Source of the DNA: JBBPYC01 sp965218765
Lineage (GTDB): Bacteria > Pseudomonadota > Gammaproteobacteria > Burkholderiales > Burkholderiaceae_C
Direction of reading: 5' to 3'
Length of the DNA stretch: 64,000 nucleotides
Assembly: GCA_965218765.1 (NCBI GenBank)
Contig: CBDCLU010000002.1
Coordinates: 434,001-498,000 of the forward strand
Made by a program: the position numbers and the translations under genes. The notes under the pieces are model-generated. The model was not told the DNA's origin and searched no databases. It was given only the letters and a program-made list of their open reading frames with translations. Within the stretch, counting starts at the first letter, position 1. The number at the start of each line of letters is the position of its first letter. This document shows positions 22,051 to 29,381 of the stretch, one piece after another.

Positions 22051-22172
22051 CAGGGGCCGCGGAGCCGGCTTTGCCGGGCCGCAGGTGCCGCCCCCAGCGA
22101 GGGGGTAGCCGAGAGCCGACCGCAGGGAGCGAAGGCTGGGGGTGAGCTTAATCACCGGAGCGAAGGCTGGGG
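22051..22172. repeat. Double-hairpin intergenic repeat, copy 1
   Basis: It fills most of the 192-bp gap between the convergent SDR and ppk2 genes. Hairpin one is CCGGC-TTT-GCCGG (22065-22077). Hairpin two is CCCCC-AGCGA-GGGGG (22091-22105). The tail GAGCGAAGGCTGGGG occurs twice (about 22128 and 22158). The same element occurs at 38377 and 46497. Each copy ends within a few bases of the stop codon of a minus-strand gene, so it may act as a terminator or 3' stabiliser. Confidence 0.8.
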
Positions 22173-22176
22173 AAGT

Positions 22177-23169
22177 TCAATAGATTTCAGGCACCAGAAT
22201 CTCGCTCGGCGTCGGCCGCCGAACGTAATCCTCGTGCCGCACCCTTGCGGGCATCACGATGCCGGGGCGCTCGGTCTCCTGATACTTCATCTGGCCGAGC
22301 AGGTGGTGGATGCAGTTCAGGCGCGCTTTTTTCTTGTCGTCGGCCTGCACCACCCACCAGGGTGCTTCCGCGATGTGGGTGCGCTCGATCATGATTTCCT
22401 TCGCCTTGGTGTAGGCCTCCCAGCGGCGCCTCGATTCCAGGTCCATCGGGCTCAGCTTCCATTGCTTGAGCGGGTCGTGGATGCGGCCCAGAAAACGCAG
22501 GTGCTGCTCTTCGTCCGAGATGGAAAACCAGTACTTGACGATCTGGATGCCGGACCTGACCAGCATCTTCTCGAACTCGGGCACGCTGCGAAAGAACTCT
22601 TCGTACTGCTCGTCGCTGCAAAAGCCCATCACGCGCTCGACGCCCGCGCGGTTGTACCAGCTGCGGTCGAACAGCACGATCTCGCCGGCTGCCGGCAGCT
22701 GCGACACATAACGCTGGAAGTACCACTGCGTGCGCTCGCGGTCGTTCGGCGCGGGCAGCGCGGCGACCTTGCAGACCCTCGGATTCAGGCGCTGCGTGAT
22801 GCGCTTGATCACGCCGCCCTTGCCGGCCGCGTCGCGCCCCTCGAACAGCACCACGAGCTTGTGGCCGGTGTGCTGCACCCAGTCCTGCAGCTTGACGAGT
22901 TCGCCCTGCAGCCGGAACAGCTCGCGGAAATATTGGCGTCGCCGCTCCTTTTCGCCCGCGGTCTCCTCGGTCAGTTCGAGCCCGGTGCCGCTGGCATCGA
23001 CCAGGAATCGATCATCGACCTCCATCTCGAGCTCTTCGTCATAGCCATCGACGAGTTCGCGGTGCAGCCGCCGCGCAATCTCGGCCTCCCCTTCGGCAGT
23101 GGCGACCGCCGCAGCGGCGCCCGCGTCGAACGATTTCGGCGGGCCGGGGATCGGGTCCAGCGGGTTCAT
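22177..23169 (-). CDS. ppk2: Polyphosphate kinase 2
   Basis: A 330-residue PPK2-family kinase that moves phosphate between polyphosphate and nucleoside di- or monophosphates. Walker A is FEGRDAAGKGGVIKR near residue 110, Walker B is LFDRSWYNRAGVERVMGF, and the lid region contains RFLGRIHDPLKQWKLSPMD. The N-terminal 80 residues are an acidic, Ala-rich extension typical of class I PPK2. The ATG at 23169 fits. No ppk1 or ppx gene is nearby. The product direction (ATP/GTP synthesis or polymer formation) cannot be told from sequence. Confidence 0.93.
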   Translation of the reverse strand: MNPLDPIPGPPKSFDAGAAAAVATAEGEAEIARRLHRELVDGYDEELEMEVDDRFLVDASGTGLELTEETAGEKERRRQYFRELFRLQGELVKLQDWVQHTGHKLVVLFEGRDAAGKGGVIKRITQRLNPRVCKVAALPAPNDRERTQWYFQRYVSQLPAAGEIVLFDRSWYNRAGVERVMGFCSDEQYEEFFRSVPEFEKMLVRSGIQIVKYWFSISDEEQHLRFLGRIHDPLKQWKLSPMDLESRRRWEAYTKAKEIMIERTHIAEAPWWVVQADDKKKARLNCIHHLLGQMKYQETERPGIVMPARVRHEDYVRRPTPSEILVPEIY

Positions 23170-23531
23170 GAGGGTGGTGACGGGGTCGGAAAAGTCAGGG
23201 AAACAGGCGCGGACTGCGAAGCGATCAGGCCAAACCCGCCAGCCTAGCAGGCGAAAATGTCAGTCGCGTGACGTTCGATGCCGCTACACTATTGGTAGCT
23301 GAAGAGCAAGACTGAATCAGCGCTTCGGCCACATTTTATCAAATTCTGAGGTTCTCGCCGTCCAGTCCGGTTCATCGGTGCCGCTACGTCGGCTCCATGC
23401 GCTTTCTCATACGCTGCGTACAGCGCCGTGTGCAGAGCGTGGCAGGTACAGTATCTGAGAAGGCGTCCTGCCCGGCACCAGCCGCCACGCCGGACGCACC
23501 CCAAACGCCATTTTTCAGGAGCAACCCTCTC
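23170..23531. other. 362-bp gap between ppk2 and the thiolase gene
   Basis: These genes are divergent, so both promoters should lie here. I see no gene. GCTACACTATTGGTAGC at 23283-23299 is a small hairpin of the GCTA-TAGC repeat family. An AGGAG ribosome binding site precedes the thiolase ATG at 23532. No clear -35/-10 pair could be picked. Confidence 0.6.
23283..23299. repeat. Small GCTAC...GTAGC hairpin repeat
   Basis: GCTAC and GTAGC arms flank a 7-base loop (ACTATTG). It resembles elements at 38236-38255 and 47471-47487 and sits between the divergent ppk2 and thiolase genes. Confidence 0.4.
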
Positions 23532-24716
23532 ATGAGCCGTGAAGTCGTCGTCGTCAGCGCCACCCGTACCGCGATCGGCACCTATGGTGGCAGCCTGAAG
23601 GACGTGCCGCCGACCGAGCTCGGCGCGCTCGTCGTGCGGGAAGCGTTGCGCCGCGCGAACACGCAGGGTGATGAAGTCGGCCACGTCGTGTTCGGCCACG
23701 TCGTGAACACCGAGCCGAAGGACATGTACCTGTCCCGAGTCGCGGCGGTCAACGGGGGCTGCAGCCACGAGACCCCCGCGTTCAACGTGAACCGGCTGTG
23801 CGGCTCGGGCCTGCAGGCGATCGTCTCGGCGGCGCAGGCGATCCTGCTCGGCGACTGCGACGTCGCGCTCGGCGCGGGTGCCGAGAGCATGAGCCGCGCG
23901 CCGTATGCGAACCTGACCGCGCGCTGGGGCGCACGCATGGGCGACACCAAGATGGTGGACATGATGGTCGGCGCGCTGCACGACCCGTTTCACACCATCC
24001 ACATGGGCGTGACGGCCGAGAACATCGCCGTCAAATGGGGCATCAGCCGCAATGACCAGGATCAGCTTGCGCTGGAGAGCCACCAGCGCGCCGAACGCGC
24101 CACAGTGGAAGGCCGCTTCAAGGAGCAGATCGTGCCGGTCGTGCTGAAAAGCCGCAAAGGCGACGTCGCATTCGACACCGACGAGCATTTCCGCAGCGGT
24201 GCGCAGATCGCCGATTTCGCCAAGCTCAAGCCCGTGTTCCAGAAGGAAAACGGCACCGTCACAGCCGGCAACGCGTCGGGCCTGAACGACGCGGCTGCTG
24301 CCGTGCTGCTGATGGAGCGCACGACGGCCGAGCAGCGCGGGTTGACGCCGATGGCACGGCTGGTCGGCTATGCGCATGCCGGCGTGGATCCGAAGTACAT
24401 GGGCATCGGCCCGGTGCCGGCGTCGAACAAGGCGCTGGCGCAGGCCGGCCTTGGCATCGACGACATGGACGTGATCGAGGCCAACGAAGCGTTCGCGGCG
24501 CAGGCCTGCGCGGTCGCGCGCGATCTGAAGATCGATCCGGCCAGGCTCAATCCGAACGGTTCCGGCATTTCGCTCGGACACCCGATCGGCGCTACCGGCG
24601 CGCTGATCACGGTGAAGGCGCTGTACGAGCTGCAGCGCGTGCAGGGTCGCTATGCGCTCGTCACGATGTGCATCGGCGGGGGCCAGGGCATCGCAGCGAT
24701 TTTCGAGCGGGTTTGA
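23532..24716 (+). CDS. Acetyl-CoA acetyltransferase (thiolase)
   Basis: A 394-residue thiolase. The nucleophilic Cys is in NRLCGSGLQAI near residue 90, the catalytic His is in GHPIGATGALI, and the second Cys is in MCIGGGQGIAA. The pattern fits type II biosynthetic/degradative thiolases, which act on acetoacetyl-CoA or on 3-oxoadipyl-CoA-like substrates. It could serve the last step of phenylacetate breakdown (PaaJ role) or polyhydroxyalkanoate/ketone metabolism; sequence and context do not decide this. The frame is open from 23397, but an AGGAG site and family length support the ATG at 23532. Confidence 0.92.
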   Translation: MSREVVVVSATRTAIGTYGGSLKDVPPTELGALVVREALRRANTQGDEVGHVVFGHVVNTEPKDMYLSRVAAVNGGCSHETPAFNVNRLCGSGLQAIVSAAQAILLGDCDVALGAGAESMSRAPYANLTARWGARMGDTKMVDMMVGALHDPFHTIHMGVTAENIAVKWGISRNDQDQLALESHQRAERATVEGRFKEQIVPVVLKSRKGDVAFDTDEHFRSGAQIADFAKLKPVFQKENGTVTAGNASGLNDAAAAVLLMERTTAEQRGLTPMARLVGYAHAGVDPKYMGIGPVPASNKALAQAGLGIDDMDVIEANEAFAAQACAVARDLKIDPARLNPNGSGISLGHPIGATGALITVKALYELQRVQGRYALVTMCIGGGQGIAAIFERV

Positions 24717-24805
24717 CGCGCTTGCTGAAGTTGCGGCTGGTGGTCGGCGGTCGCCTGCCGCCCGTTGAGACAATCGAACAACGCTTTCGACACCAAGGCG
24801 CACTT

Positions 24806-24862
24806 GCTGACGACCAAGTTCAAACGACGTCGTAAGCGGTCGGCTGCAATGCAGAGTTGGAC
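24806..24862 (-). repeat. attC-like site C (degenerate, array end)
   Basis: One core is good (GTTGGAC on plus, 24856-24862; GTCCAAC on minus). GCGGTCGGCTG lies 20 bases inside it, the same spacing as in the site at 25380. The other half (GCTGACG and then GTTCAAACGACGTCG) has drifted and no longer matches a core. It is probably inactive. Confidence 0.55.
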
Positions 24863-25051
24863 GCAAGCATGGAACAGCTGCGCGGCGCCGATACAAACAC
24901 AGCCACGAGAGTCGACTCAGTCGCACGCTCTGCGCGACCGGCGCCCGATGCAACGCAGGCGTAGCGGCAACTGCCAAGCACACGTGCAGCGTTTGCTGCC
25001 GGGCGCGACCGCCTGCTTTGCTGGACCTTTGCATGGCGCTTGGCTTGCTGC
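24863..25051 (-). other. Cassette without a convincing gene (cassette X)
   Basis: This 189-bp interval lies between two attC-like sites. Its only open frames read into an attC and end in the LQPTA-type peptide that translation of attC gives, so I do not call a gene. It shares words with the interval 25438-25594 (GACGCA(A/G)GCAT at one end, GCGGCGCCGAT in the middle, TTTGCATG(A/G)CGCT at the other), so the two are related. It may carry an RNA or regulatory element. Confidence 0.5.
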
Positions 25052-25109
25052 AACTAACGAACGAATTCAGTCGCCGCCGCAGGCGGTCGGCTGGAATGAC
25101 AGGATAGAA
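25052..25109 (-). repeat. attC-like site A
   Basis: It has a stem AATTC-AGTCG-CCGCC pairing with GGCGGTCGGCTGGAAT; the right arm has two extra unpaired bases, as in the site at 25380. The outer cores have drifted: AACTAAC on one side (25052-25058) and GATAGAA on the other (25103-25109), against the consensus RYYYAAC/GTTRRRY. Confidence 0.7.
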
Positions 25110-25110
25110 A

Positions 25111-25356
25111 CTACTTTCTGCCTTTAGCTTGAGACAGAGCACTGCCCGCAGCAGATTTGGATGCTGCACTTGTACGACCATCGCGCAACACTTTTGAGGC
25201 AGCAGTAGCCGCGCGAGCTGATGTTCGCTCCTTGGGCGCGCTTTTTTGAGTAAGCGCACTGCCTGCCGCAGATTTAGATGTTGGCCCGGTGGACTTGCTG
25301 GAGAGAACTCTTGATGCCGACGACGCGGCCTTCGATCCTGTTGTCCTAGCTGCCAT
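25111..25356 (-). CDS. Small Lys/Ala/Ser-rich cassette protein, internally duplicated
   Basis: An 81-residue basic protein with no recognised enzyme domain. It is a tandem duplication of about 39 residues: SKSAAGSALTQ (27-37) repeats as SKSAAGSALSQ (66-76), and ASRVL (14-18) as ASKVL (53-57). The composition recalls histone H1-like or other nucleic-acid-binding tails. The ATG at 25356 lies 24 bases after the attC core at 25380-25386, behind an AAGGA site, and the stop touches the next attC. This is the layout of a single-gene integron cassette. Function unknown. Confidence 0.7.
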   Translation of the reverse strand: MAARTTGSKAASSASRVLSSKSTGPTSKSAAGSALTQKSAPKERTSARAATAASKVLRDGRTSAASKSAAGSALSQAKGRK

Positions 25357-25379
25357 ATCTGATGGTCCTTAACACGAAT

Positions 25380-25437
25380 ATCTAACGCCTAAATTCAGCC
25401 GCCGCTAAAAGCGGTCGGCTGGAATGCCAGGTTAGAC
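25380..25437 (-). repeat. attC site B (best preserved)
   Basis: A 58-bp site with both cores intact: ATCTAAC (25380-25386; RYYYAAC) and GTTAGAC (25431-25437; GTTRRRY). The inner arms ATTC-AGCCG-CCGC and GCGGTCGGCTGGAAT pair with two unpaired bases on one strand, the extrahelical-base pattern of attC sites. On minus it leads straight into the 81-residue protein gene. Confidence 0.85.
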
Positions 25438-25594
25438 GCAGGCATTGTTTGCTGCGCTGCGCCGGATGCAATACAAGCGCGGCGCCGATGAATTGGCGCC
25501 CGCGCTGCGACTGTAACCATAGCGCACCGCGCAGGCAGGACAACCGGCACAGCCCCTTTTGGCTTGAAACTTTGCATGACGCTGCGCTTGCGAT
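25438..25594 (-). other. Cassette without a convincing gene (cassette Y)
   Basis: This 157-bp interval lies between attC sites B and D. The only open frame on minus (60 residues from 25577) runs into site B and ends in an FQPTA-type peptide made by attC translation, so it is probably not a gene. It is related to cassette X at 24863-25051. Confidence 0.5.
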
Positions 25595-25723
25595 GACTAA
25601 CGTCTTAGGTGAGGCGGGACCGACGGCAGGACGCCAGGCCCGGGCTGGTGGAGATGTACGCGTACCACCCAGCCCGGGCCTGGTGGCCTACCGTTGGGCC
25701 TCGCCTCGACCGAAGGGTTAGGC
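25595..25723 (-). repeat. attC site D (long form, 129 bp)
   Basis: The minus strand begins with GCCTAAC (core RYYYAAC, 25723-25717) and ends with GTTAGTC (near GTTRRRY, 25601-25595). The two halves are complementary almost throughout, with GAGGCG near the ends and CCAGGCCCGGGCTGG near the middle, apart from a few unpaired bases. It closes the HNH cassette. It is unrelated in its inner part to sites A, B and C. Confidence 0.8.
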
Positions 25724-25779
25724 GTCACCAGCTGGCTGGGACCGTGTTGGTTGCTTGGGATGGTCAGCGCATCATGGCT

Positions 25780-26664
25780 CTAGCTATGGGCAAGATTCCT
25801 TAAACACTCGAATGACCAGATCAGCGCAGTATGGCATTCAAGGACGATGTTGTTCTCGCAAGACCTCGCGTCGTAGATCGCGGCGCCGGGTACGCCTTGA
25901 AAGTAGTTATGACTGACCTCCCCGCCCGGAGGAATTGCGGCATACGCCACCTTCGGATCTTCGACGACAACCAAGCCAAATCTGGACCTTCCGATCTTGT
26001 TTCCGCTAGCCAAGAGCTTTCTATTAACAAAAATGCCATTGTCCGTAATCCGAAGTACAGTTTGCGGATCGATCGACACGCTCCCGCGAACCTTCAACGT
26101 GTGATTCTGCGCGTCGAAGAATAGTTCTGCGAAAACATCCCCACGAGATGCTCGGAACGTTATGCGCGGACCAACAGATTCAACGTCCCATGAAGTTAGC
26201 TTTACGTGATATACATTGTCAATAATTTCAACAGCGGTTTGCCCATCGGGCGCGAAGATTCTAAGATTTAGTAAAGACTGCTTATCGTGGCGAAGCATGG
26301 CCAGTCCGAAATGCTGGATTGAGAATATCGTGCCGGAAAGTCGATCAATAACATTGGAGCCGATGTCTATGGTCTCGAACAGAAGGTCGATCGGCTCTCC
26401 TGCAATATTGGACTTTGACAAAACGTCTTGTCTTTCAAGCAATTGATCCATCGAAAGCAGGCCGCGGGACTTTTTACGATGACAAGTTGGGCAGAGCAGA
26501 ATTAGATTCGCGGCTTCATGCGCGCTTACGCTGGCATAAGGAACGATATGATCGTAGTCGTAGATTGGGCATCGACATGCGACGCAAGCAAAGCCGCAAC
26601 GTTGTCTGACGGCGCGGGCCACATCCTGCGGGATAGCCGGGCGGGGCGAGTTGCTGATTGTCAT
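25780..26664 (-). CDS. HNH endonuclease-domain protein in an integron cassette
   Basis: A 294-residue protein. Residues about 15-70 form a zinc-bound HNH nuclease domain: RCGFACVACRCPIYDYDHIV, then a second Cys pair in LILLCPTCHRKKSRG. The remaining 220 residues are beta-rich and match nothing I know; they include FRASRGDVFAELFFDAQNHT and repeated short strands, suggesting a sensor or binding domain. The codon use and GC content are clearly lower than the flanks, a sign of transfer. The ATG lies seven bases after the core GTTAGGC at 26672-26678, with no room for a normal ribosome binding site. A defence role is possible but not shown. Confidence 0.85.
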   Translation of the reverse strand: MTISNSPRPAIPQDVARAVRQRCGFACVACRCPIYDYDHIVPYASVSAHEAANLILLCPTCHRKKSRGLLSMDQLLERQDVLSKSNIAGEPIDLLFETIDIGSNVIDRLSGTIFSIQHFGLAMLRHDKQSLLNLRIFAPDGQTAVEIIDNVYHVKLTSWDVESVGPRITFRASRGDVFAELFFDAQNHTLKVRGSVSIDPQTVLRITDNGIFVNRKLLASGNKIGRSRFGLVVVEDPKVAYAAIPPGGEVSHNYFQGVPGAAIYDARSCENNIVLECHTALIWSFECLRNLAHS

Positions 26665-26671
26665 TTGTGAC

Positions 26672-26689
26672 GCCTAACTAGAATTAGGC
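26672..26689 (-). repeat. Boundary core site (attI-like or collapsed attC)
   Basis: On the minus strand, GCCTAAT is followed after four bases by GTTAGGC (26678-26672), a perfect GTTRRRY core. The stem expected of an attC is absent. This could be the attI end of a lost integron or an attC that lost its middle. It marks the upstream edge of the cassette array. From here to 26948 I see no gene. Confidence 0.5.
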
Positions 26690-26948
26690 CGCAGCCCTCC
26701 TGAATGAGAAAGCCGCCTAAATCAACCTCCTCCGCCGTCGATAGCTGCATAACCGTTCTTGCTGCACCTATCAGGCAAACCTAAAAATTTCCGGATGACT
26801 GCGCGGCGGGCCAATTTACCTCGTGCCCCAGAGACTGCGCCTGCAGCAGCATGAACTGGGTGCCACAGCGCTTGCTGCCGAGGTCGAGCCGTTCTCCTTT
26901 TACGCAAAGTTCAGGCAATACGCCAGCCCACAGCGCAGCCCACACCGA

Positions 26949-27767
26949 TCAGGCAGCTGCTGCAGTCCTGCCGATCGGGGTCAAATCGATGCCGTGCCTG
27001 CCCAACGTGGCATCAAAGTCTGCGGCGCTCAGCACGTCGAACTCCGCTTGGCGGGATGCGTTCAACGCGTCGTGGACCGGCTCGGCCATGGGCGCGGCCG
27101 GATGGCACATCAGCAGGTCGCCGTCCTGGGCCATCGCAAGCCATCGGTCGAGCAACCGGGCGTACTCGGCTGCGTCGGCCTTGAAGTCGTGCACGCCTAG
27201 CAGTCGCCCATTGAACCGGTGCGCTCGGGCCTCGGCGGCACGGCGCAATCCGGCGGCACCCAGGGCTTCGATGATGCGCGGCTTGAGTGCGCGCGGCATG
27301 GCGGCGCGCGTGCTGCGCAGCCACGGCAGGCGGCCGGTATAGCGACGCGCAAGCGCCTGCAGCAGCGCATCGCGCACGACCGGCAGCTGATGCACGTGCT
27401 GATGACCATCGACGTAATCCGGCGGCCGCTGCACGCGCTGCTCGAACGCATCGAGTTGCGCTTCGATCTCCTCACGCAAAACAGGCGCGGACAGCCGTCG
27501 CGCATACGCCGCCACGATCAGGTGTGGCAAGCGGTGCCGGGACTGCCGGACTGGATATTCGGTGAAGTCAAGGTGCAGACCCAGCTCGGTCTGTCGGCGC
27601 GGCAGTGCGGCCAGTTGCGCCGCCGCCGCGGGCCAGGCCGGGGCGCCGACCATGCAGCTGACCGCGTTGACCCGACCAAGCTCGGCAAGCCGGAACACGG
27701 CCGCGTTCACGCCCTCGTGCAGCCCGAAGTCGTCCACGCACAGCGCGATGCGCCGGGTCTGCGTCAT
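26949..27767 (-). CDS. ChbG/HpnK (YdjC-like) carbohydrate deacetylase
   Basis: A 272-residue metal-dependent deacetylase. The motif CVDDFGLHEGVN near residue 10 has the catalytic and metal-binding Asp pair. GLHLDFTEYP and DGHQHVHQLP carry the metal His residues. The family removes acetyl groups from N-acetyl sugars, for example from lipid-linked N-acetylhexosamine (NaxD, LgmC) or chitooligosaccharides (ChbG). The start overlaps the stop of the ArnT-like gene (ATGA), and a GT2 gene precedes that. The context favours a lipid-linked amino sugar over chitin. Confidence 0.87.
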   Translation of the reverse strand: MTQTRRIALCVDDFGLHEGVNAAVFRLAELGRVNAVSCMVGAPAWPAAAAQLAALPRRQTELGLHLDFTEYPVRQSRHRLPHLIVAAYARRLSAPVLREEIEAQLDAFEQRVQRPPDYVDGHQHVHQLPVVRDALLQALARRYTGRLPWLRSTRAAMPRALKPRIIEALGAAGLRRAAEARAHRFNGRLLGVHDFKADAAEYARLLDRWLAMAQDGDLLMCHPAAPMAEPVHDALNASRQAEFDVLSAADFDATLGRHGIDLTPIGRTAAAA

Positions 27768-29374
27768 GGCTGCACCGGCCGGTCGTCTGCCGCCGCAGCC
27801 GGTCGTGCCGGACAGTGCAGCAGCTGACCGAGCGTGCCACTGTGCGGTTCGAGCCGCCACAACGTCGCATGCGAACTGCGCACCACCACGGCAGCCTGAT
27901 CCAGAAAAGGGTAACTCCTGGGCGATACCGGCGCCCCGACAAGCCAGACGCGCGGCGCGGCGCAGATCGTCGCCACCAGCGCGCTCGGCTCGATCAGGAT
28001 GCTTTTGGCGCGATCCGGCGCGAACCGGGCCGCGTCGCCGAGCTCCCGCGCCCAGCCGTCCGGACGCACGAACGCAGGATCGGTCCAGCGGCCGACGATG
28101 ACGGCCGGTTGCTGCATGGCGCCGTAAAGCGGCACGTCGTAGAAATTTCCGTCCACGAACAGCACGGGCTCGCCGGCGGCGCGCCCGGCGGCGATCGCGT
28201 GGCCCACCGCAGCCGAGGACCGCGGCTGCAGCCAGACCGCCGCGGTCGCAAGCCCCGCGCACAACACCGCCGCGCCGATCCAGCTAGCCTGGAACCAGCG
28301 CCGCGTGCTCGAAGCGACGGCGGCGGCACCGGACGGCGGCAATGCATCGGCGATCAGCCAGGCCAGCGGTGCGAGCACCGGCAGGCAGTAGCCGACCAGC
28401 TTGGATGCGGGCAGCGAAAAAAACAGCACGATCGCCACCACCCAGATCCACATCAGCGCGCCGACGGAATCGAACCGCCAGCCGGCACGTGCGCCCTGCC
28501 GGACCGCTTTGGGCAGCCAGGCCGACCACGGCAGCAGCCCGACCACCAGCACGGCCGGATAGAACCACCAGGGCGCGACGTTATTGAAGCTGGTTTCTAT
28601 AAAGCGCTTGAAATGCTGCTCGACGAAGAAGTAGTCGAAAAACGCGGGATAGCGCAGCTGCATCGCCACGAACCAGGGCGCCGCGATCGCCGCGAACAGC
28701 ACCGCCGCCGGCCACCACAGCAGCGTCGCGATGCCGCGCCAGTCACGCGCGGGCAGCAGCCACGCCAGCAGCACGAGCGCCGGCAGCGCAGCGCCGATCA
28801 GACCTTTGGCGAGCAGCCCCAGCGCCGCGAACGACCAGAGCGCCAGCACCGGCCAGCGGTTTGGCAGCGCCTGCCGGCGCAGCAGCACCGCATGCGCGCC
28901 AGCGAGGATCGTCGCGCTGATGCAGCCGGCCACCAGCATGTCCAGGTTCGCGTACTGCGCGGCGCCGTAGAACAGCGGCTGGGTCGCCAGCACCAGCAGG
29001 CCGATGCCGGCGCTGCGCGCGCCCGACCAGCGCCGCATGAACAGATACAGCGCCGCGCAGCCCAGCCACGCGCCGGCCAGCGGTGCCAGCCGCGCCGCCC
29101 ATTCATGCAGGCCGAACAGCCCCATGCCGGCCGCGCTGAGCCAGTAGAACAGCGGCGGTTTGTGAAAAAACGGCAGGCCGTTCAGATGCGGCACCAGCCA
29201 GTCGCCGCTTTGCACCATCTGCCAGGCGACGCCGACGTAGCGGCCTTCGTCCGGCATCGCAAGCGGGCGCAGCCAGCTCAGGCAGGCCAGCCAGATGAAG
29301 GCGAGCGACAGCACGCGCAGCGTCTGGTTCGGCGCATCGCCTGATGCAACAGCGCGATTCCTCAAAGGTGGCAC
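27764..29374 (-). CDS. ArnT-like glycosyltransferase (GT83), lipid A amino-sugar transfer type
   Basis: A 536-residue integral membrane transferase. The first periplasmic loop carries AMPDEGRYVGVAWQM and FFHKPPLFYW, hallmarks of the ArnT/PMT fold, followed by about ten hydrophobic segments and a soluble C-terminal domain from about residue 350. ArnT-family enzymes move a sugar from undecaprenyl phosphate to lipid A in the periplasm. Translation starts at GTG 29374, eight bases after the GT2 stop. It overlaps the deacetylase gene by four bases. No other arn genes are present, so aminoarabinose is unlikely; a galactosamine- or glucosamine-type donor is more plausible. Confidence 0.85.
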   Translation of the reverse strand: MPPLRNRAVASGDAPNQTLRVLSLAFIWLACLSWLRPLAMPDEGRYVGVAWQMVQSGDWLVPHLNGLPFFHKPPLFYWLSAAGMGLFGLHEWAARLAPLAGAWLGCAALYLFMRRWSGARSAGIGLLVLATQPLFYGAAQYANLDMLVAGCISATILAGAHAVLLRRQALPNRWPVLALWSFAALGLLAKGLIGAALPALVLLAWLLPARDWRGIATLLWWPAAVLFAAIAAPWFVAMQLRYPAFFDYFFVEQHFKRFIETSFNNVAPWWFYPAVLVVGLLPWSAWLPKAVRQGARAGWRFDSVGALMWIWVVAIVLFFSLPASKLVGYCLPVLAPLAWLIADALPPSGAAAVASSTRRWFQASWIGAAVLCAGLATAAVWLQPRSSAAVGHAIAAGRAAGEPVLFVDGNFYDVPLYGAMQQPAVIVGRWTDPAFVRPDGWARELGDAARFAPDRAKSILIEPSALVATICAAPRVWLVGAPVSPRSYPFLDQAAVVVRSSHATLWRLEPHSGTLGQLLHCPARPAAAADDRPVQP

Positions 29375-29381
29375 GGTGCGC

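Larger units (their letters stand above)
24806..26689 (-). mobile_element. Integron cassette array without integrase (CALIN)
   Basis: Four attC-like sites (24806-24862, 25052-25109, 25380-25437, 25595-25723) and one boundary core (26672-26689) divide this stretch into four cassettes read on the minus strand. From upstream these are HNH protein plus attC, a non-coding cassette plus attC, a small basic protein plus attC, and a second non-coding cassette plus a degenerate attC. Three attC sites are close relatives of each other, as in sedentary chromosomal integrons. Base composition is visibly lower in GC than the flanks, above all in the HNH gene. No tyrosine recombinase/IntI frame exists in the window. 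The flanks are ordinary chromosomal genes (thiolase and ChbG-like deacetylase). Confidence 0.8.

Noticed and set aside
22006..23247. 413-residue open frame on plus across the repeat and opposite to ppk2
   Set aside because: It starts in the repeat and has no family pattern; ppk2 on minus explains the region.
24820..25053. Open frame on minus ending in LQPTAYDVV
   Set aside because: Same reason; the frame reads from one attC into the next and starts at TTG.
25395..25577. Open frame on minus ending in FQPTAFSGG in the cassette region
   Set aside because: The ending is what translation of an attC site gives, and the rest has no domain pattern.
26690..26948. Possible remnant of an integron integrase upstream of the cassettes
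   Set aside because: I read both strands and found none of the tyrosine recombinase boxes. A 60-residue frame in line with the deacetylase stop has no integrase pattern.
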